This document shows positions 13,301-19,300 of a stretch of 21,357 bases of DNA, one piece after another; positions within the stretch are counted from its first letter, which is position 1; each line of letters opens with the position of its first letter. Below the pieces are notes generated by a model that saw nothing but the letters and a program-made list of their open reading frames with translations, had not been told where the DNA came from and ran no database searches. This stretch comes from Sphacelaria rigidula. Lineage: Eukaryota > Phaeophyceae > Sphacelariales. A program made the translations under genes and the position numbers. The stretch spans positions 1 through 21,357 of the forward strand of contig CAXNAA020000430.1 of NCBI GenBank assembly GCA_964200075.2. Reading direction: 5' to 3'.

Positions 13301-16300
13301 CACCAACTTTTCGAGCGACGCAACAAAACGTTGTACAAATGTTCCTTGACCGACCCCGGGACGCCTACATTCCCCTTGTTTTTTCTCCTCTGCGGCATTC
13401 TGTACCGACTTCAGCACGTTTGCACATGGGGACCCCCGGAAGCCGCTTGAGAGCGAAGGAAGAAAATTTTCAACAGTACACTTTGCCATTCGGAGGACTA
13501 GTACCTACCAAACTCTTGCCAAGTGTGAGGGCGGTCGGAGCTTGTCCACGACAGATATAAGGGAAACTGTCAGGAGGCTCTATGGGTCTGAGGTTCACAT
13601 CAGTGGAAATTCGACGACGCCGAAACCCCACATCACCCAAATGCCGCGGTTTGGGGGTATATTTCGATCTCATAGAGACTATTCTCGAATCGTTTTTCTC
13701 CGTTCGATTCCCCAGTTGATGGCGGTTACTACGATATGGAGCATGAGAAGATTGGCTGAAAATTCGGCTAAAAATTTATGATACAAATTTCATGACAATT
13801 TGGAGGGCACTGATTGGTCAAGACATATTTTCGCCCTTAGCGCCACCGCTTTAGTCGTAAACAATAGTCCGACTATGTCACGTTGTTCATTTTTCGATGG
13901 CCCTTGCACGATAAGATGTATGCGACTATTTGGTAGGTATCGTGGAAGGCACGAATCGATCGCCTCGGTGGCTCAGTTGGTAGCTTCGAGATCTTCTGAC
14001 AGTTGGGACGTGGGTTCGAATCTCGGAGCGATCTGGGATTTTCTCTCACGCAATACCCAACAGTGGAGAGCGACTATACCGTGGGAACATAAAAGTCGAC
14101 TTCACGGTTGACGAGGGAAAGAGACTGCTGAACCTCTCTCGCAGACGTAAATTGGAGGACTAGAGCAAATAGTGAGAAAAAAAAAAACGTGTTGACCTCC
14201 CCCCTGTGTGACCCCGGCTGGTGCGCCTACATACACCGAACGGTGTATACCGGCGTCCAGAATACATGGGGAGACAGCAACGACAAACAACATTTGCTGC
14301 TTGGTAGATATTGGGTAATAAGCGTGAACCAGCCTGAGGCGCACTTATGCCCTTGACCGCGAGGGTAGGTCATCTGGGCCATGCACGAACTTTCCGAGTG
14401 AAATGGCTGCCTATTCAATAGATGACCTATGCTGGCGGTCAAAAGGGTTAATGAGAAAATGATGAACACATCGGCTTGATTCATGTTCGGCAAAATAAGA
14501 ATGAGCCAACAGTAAGAAAGAGGCTTACCGAACGGAAAAAATAACAAACTCAGCCTGGACTTGAATATTCTCTTAAGCGGTGTCATATACTGTACTCGTG
14601 GGGTTTTCGCTGCTGTGAAAAGTAAATGCTAGTGCAACAAAATTGTACGCAAATCTCGGGAATAAGAGCGTTGTCCTGAATGAGGCACTCCATGTAGAAA
14701 TAAGAACATGCACCCCGCGAATTTAGCGGCAAGTATCTGGTCGAGGAAGACCCAGGCAAAGGGGGCTCGATTTGGGGCGGCCAATAACCCGCAAGCCTCG
14801 TGCGAATAAGTGGTTCTTACGTGGTGGCGTAAATTGTATTCCAGGGGCAGAAAAGAGTAACACGGGGGAAAGTCGCAGGGGGCTCGGCGTGCGAAGGTAT
14901 CAAACTCCTGGGGTTTTCCCCACAAGTTCTCAAACACGCTCTGCCAAAAATTATGGAGAAAAAATAATAATTGAGAATAATTGAACCCAAACGGTCTTAT
15001 GAACATCTACAATAAATACATCTCGTTTCTTCTGTTTCTTCTTCGAGGATATCTAACCCCAATAAAATCAACTTCAGCATCCCTAACCCCGTGCTTGAGG
15101 GGGATACGATCAGGCCCACGCAACTTAGTCTACTAACGGGACAGAGGAAGTATCGTACACAACCGATACACCAGAGTGACAGCGAAATATCAAGGACGTA
15201 CCCACAGCTGGTGCACGCGAAGCCTTCTTCACCAAAAGGATCAATTGCGCGCTCGTGAGGCGGCACCCAGGCATCCACCACGGCCGACCTATCCTTGCTG
15301 TCATACACTGCCGACAAATGAATTGACGGAGAAGAGGGAGAAGAGTGAAAAGAGTGAGAAGAGAGAGGGGGAGGGGGGGGGGGGGGGGATCTGATGTGAG
15401 CAGGTTTCGAACTGCTTAATTGATAGATTGTCGCACACAAACTGACCCCCGAGGGATACAGGCGAGGTCAAGATAGGCGTACCCAAGATGAGCATAACGA
15501 AAAACACTCGACCAAGAAAACTCGAGAGGGGGAAAGAAAAGAACAAGGTTAAATAAACTGGAGAGAGCTGAACGAAAACGGAGCAGAAGAAGATTAAGAG
15601 AAAGTGGAAAGGTACGGGAGGAAGGATGGATAACTGACCCCGATAAAGAAAGATGACGAAGAAAATGACACAAGGGAGGAAAAAAAATTGTAAGCAAGGA
15701 ACGAACAATCGCTGACCCTGTAGCACGGCTCCCGGCAAAAAGGCCGTACAACAATTAAAAAAAATTGGGCACCATGTGTAAACTATAGCTCGGAAACATG
15801 AGGGAGAGGGGAGAGGACCGGGATCGACGGGCCCCGTGCTATGTCCGAGACCCGAAAGATGTAGAAGTAGAAATACAACTTAAACCGTACGCTTGAGCGA
15901 TCCAAGGGATGTTTAATGCAGTCACTGCCCTCCGTTTTAAAAACGAAATGTCTCGAACTCGAACCAACAAATAATGAGCAAGGAAGCGCACACAGAGCAC
16001 GTATCGCCTTTAGGCAGTATTTCCAACCCAATGAGAACGCGACTTGCGCAATAGTCAAGACAACCTTCGAGCGTTTCTTGGGCAACAACTTCAAGACGTG
16101 CTCACAACTAACCCATGACGAAGGGACACGATATCTCTGCACACACAACTTGGTCTGAACAATGGAATAGAGGAGGCGGAGGGGAGGAGGTTCGATTAAC
16201 GCCCAACTATCCGTGATTCACAACACAGTCCAAGAAGTGGCAACAGAGTCTGGAAGCGCCTGCTGCCGCACCTTAGCAAGAGGTATGTAGTGAATTAACA

Positions 16301-19300
16301 ATGCTCCTAGAGTTTCAAGAAATTAATGTTGCCACCAGTAAATGTCCACGCGTTTTTTCTTCACGTTTTCGCCGTTGGAATTCGTATATCTTCAGCGTCA
16401 GATCCTCTGTGAGGTGGCGCCCACACTTCTACATGGTCAAGCGTCAGACCATCTTCTCGGCGACGAATAAGCGTCTATATTCTCCGAAACAGTCGGCGCC
16501 CGTCAAAATCAAGTTAGCGGCACGCCGCCGATCACCCGGTTATCTCTTCGGGGTGCGCGCCGAAATGTCCCAACATCGGCGACGCGCCGATCTGCCGACG
16601 CCACCATATTCTGTGGATGCAACCATCGAACATGGAGTATGATAATGTAGCAGAAAGTACCCACCAGCAACGACTCCGTACAGTGCATGACTTGCCCGCA
16701 AATGGTGGTGTACCCACGGCAACTATGTTCCTACCGCAGAAACTTGCCGGTCACCCCGGTGGCTCAGTTGGTAACCTCAAAACCCTCTGACGGTTGGGTC
16801 GTGGGTTTGAACCTCGGTGCAGTCACATGATTTGGGATTTTTCTTCCGCAACGCCCAACAGTGGAGAGCGACTACGCCGTGAGTGAAGAAAATTCGATTT
16901 CACGGTCGACGAGGGAAGGGGACTGCTGAAACCCTCTCGCGATGAAAAATAAGGAAAGAACCGAAAGAGGAAGGTGGAGTACTAAAACAAAAACAAGAAA
17001 ACTTATGTGATGGCCTTCCTCCTGTGTGACTCTGCTGATGCGCCCACGAATACCGAAAGGTGTAGACTGGCGTCTGCAATAGATGGGATGACAAAAGACG
17101 CACACAGAAACACCCATGATGACTTTGCTGAGTCAAAATATTATTTCCCTACTCGTACCTACATCTGGCGATACACACACCGATCCAGGGCACAGCGCTA
17201 TCTCCGCGGTGAATCTTGAGCTCACGGCAAATCGTGCACCCTGTAAGACCGATACATGAATCCTGCTGACATTGTGATTCAGGAAGACATCGAGTACATG
17301 ACGGTGCAATCGCATTTCTTGGGTTCTCATTTTCTTGGTCACCTTTGTCGAACGTCACTGTCGGATGCACAGGTTGCTTCAAATTCGTGCTTCCAGCAAC
17401 GAAGGGCCGTGCGTTGATAAACTCCAGCCGCGTCTTCGATTTTGTCTTAGCCGCTCTCACCTGTGGCGTACACGGTACGAACAAAACAAATGAAGCGAAC
17501 GGCAAATCAAAATAATGTGGAACACAACACTGATGCCAAACAGCGGTGCAACAAAACTGATGGAAACATGCCCACATTTTGGAGGAGTTATGAGGCGTAA
17601 TCGCGTGGATGTTGATGGAATATATGACGCGATTGAAGAACGCTGAAAATCAGAAAGGCCGAATACACACACAAACAGAACATCGAAAACAGAGGTGGTG
17701 GTGGAGATAAAATGACGTACCGCAGAGGCTATCTCCCGCTTTTGCTTTTTAACCATCTCCTGCAGCAGAGGCGCTAGCGCCACCAGAAGCTCATGCCCCT
17801 CCACCCCTGCCACCCGCCATCTGCTCGGGGGTGGCGGTGGCGGTGGCCGCGGCCGCGGCCGAGGTCCCAGGTTCACCAAAAGGGCGGCGGCTGATGCAAA
17901 GCTCTTCATCGCTGTGGTCGCGAAACGTGAGAACGTTCGTTCGGGAGCGCCCGTGAGAGAAATTGACGCCGACGCCGATGAAGTCTCCTCCTCCCGCAAT
18001 CTCTGCAACTCGGCGAACGCCGTCTGCACTTGAGATGCCAGTTCCATCACTGCTATGCGTCCCTCCTCTAGTCGCCCAGCTGCGCCGTTTTCCGACTGCG
18101 AGTTTGCCGCCGCCGGGGTGCCTCGGGCAAAACTGGACTCCGCCCTGTCACTGCTGCCGTCACCGCCGCCACCACCGCCACCATTCACGCTGTCGACGGC
18201 GGGAGCGACGTCAGCAGAAGCTCGGATTCCACCGTGATATGACGATGACGAAGGCGATGAACCCTCGGTGGTGGCCCCGTTGATCGCAGTCCGAATCCAG
18301 CAACCGAGCCCACTGCCGTTGCCGCTGCTTTGGGCCGTCCACCCTCTTCTTCCCTCCGCCTTCCCGGCCGACGCCGAACCCTTTACGTTCCTCAACACCT
18401 CCGACGCACCAGAAGAGACACCGTCAGTCGCAAATGCAGTGGCCGGTGCACGCGCCGAACGTGCGGTAGGCTGCGCAACCGGCAGCAACACCGGCTGCGG
18501 CAACACCTGTGGCGACTCTGCATCCCTCCCCGCAACGCCAGCCGCAAAACCCACCGTGCGTGCAGTCCCATTGGTCTCGTGATTCGAGTCTGAACCGGCA
18601 ACCGCGTGGCGTCCGTTGGCAAAGGCGGTAGAAGCGGCATCGTTACTTCGCATGAACCCTGTAGATACCACCGTAGGCGCCATGCTCGTCTCCCTCTGGG
18701 TCGGTGTGGTAGAAGCGAGTGCAGCTGAAAGCCCCGGAAGGTCAGGTTGCGGCTGGGATAGCGGCGGCGGCGCGGCAGCCGTCGCCGTCGCCGGTGGTGG
18801 TGGTTGAGATGGTGGTGGTGCAGCCCGGGTAGCACGAACTTGAGCGAGTGCCGCCCTGGCCGCCTGGAATAGTGGAACAAACCCACCACCGTGCCATGAC
18901 GGCAAGATACGGACAAAGTACGAGAAACAAAAATAGTTACATAAATGGGTGGTGGATGATTCATGTTCAAAGCGTTCCTCTGTTTGAGTGGGTTGGTACC
19001 GTACCCCATCACCCGAAAACGGTGGTTTGCACAGCTGCCGTCTAGTAGCCGAGAGTCCAGTGTTGCGGTTATACTTTCAAGCACGAAACACGTCGCTGTG
19101 GCATTGCTAATGGTGGCAAAGCCCCGGTGGATTGTTTTCAACTTCAAGATTCGAAAGTGGGCACAACACGGGCATCCCGTCGCATTCTTTCTTGACAGCA
19201 AGGAAACTGTGGGAATCACCAAGGCACCGGAGGGGGCCTCCCACAACAGGTGTGTGTGCGTGGGAGGAAGGGGTCCACCAAACTGCCGCCCGAAAACAGG

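Larger units (their letters stand above)
11070..15201 (-). other. 4.1-kb intron between exons 5 and 6
   Basis: Bounded by TGTGG|GTACGTC and TATCGCAG. It contains a truncated fold-back copy, dispersed repeat A copy 2, a SINE, a short 28-bp tandem duplication and a candidate cassette exon (listed separately). The parts at 11100-12050 and 12130-12900 show only a small TA repeat near 11695 and no assignable feature. Confidence 0.5.
15298..17158 (-). other. 1.9-kb intron between exons 4 and 5
   Basis: Bounded by GATGTAG|GTACGAG and TATGACAG. It contains SINE copy 2 and a long purine-rich + strand stretch at about 15323-15388, with weaker purine bias to about 15700. The part at 15783-16720 has small open frames but no motif or matching splice phases. 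Confidence 0.5.
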
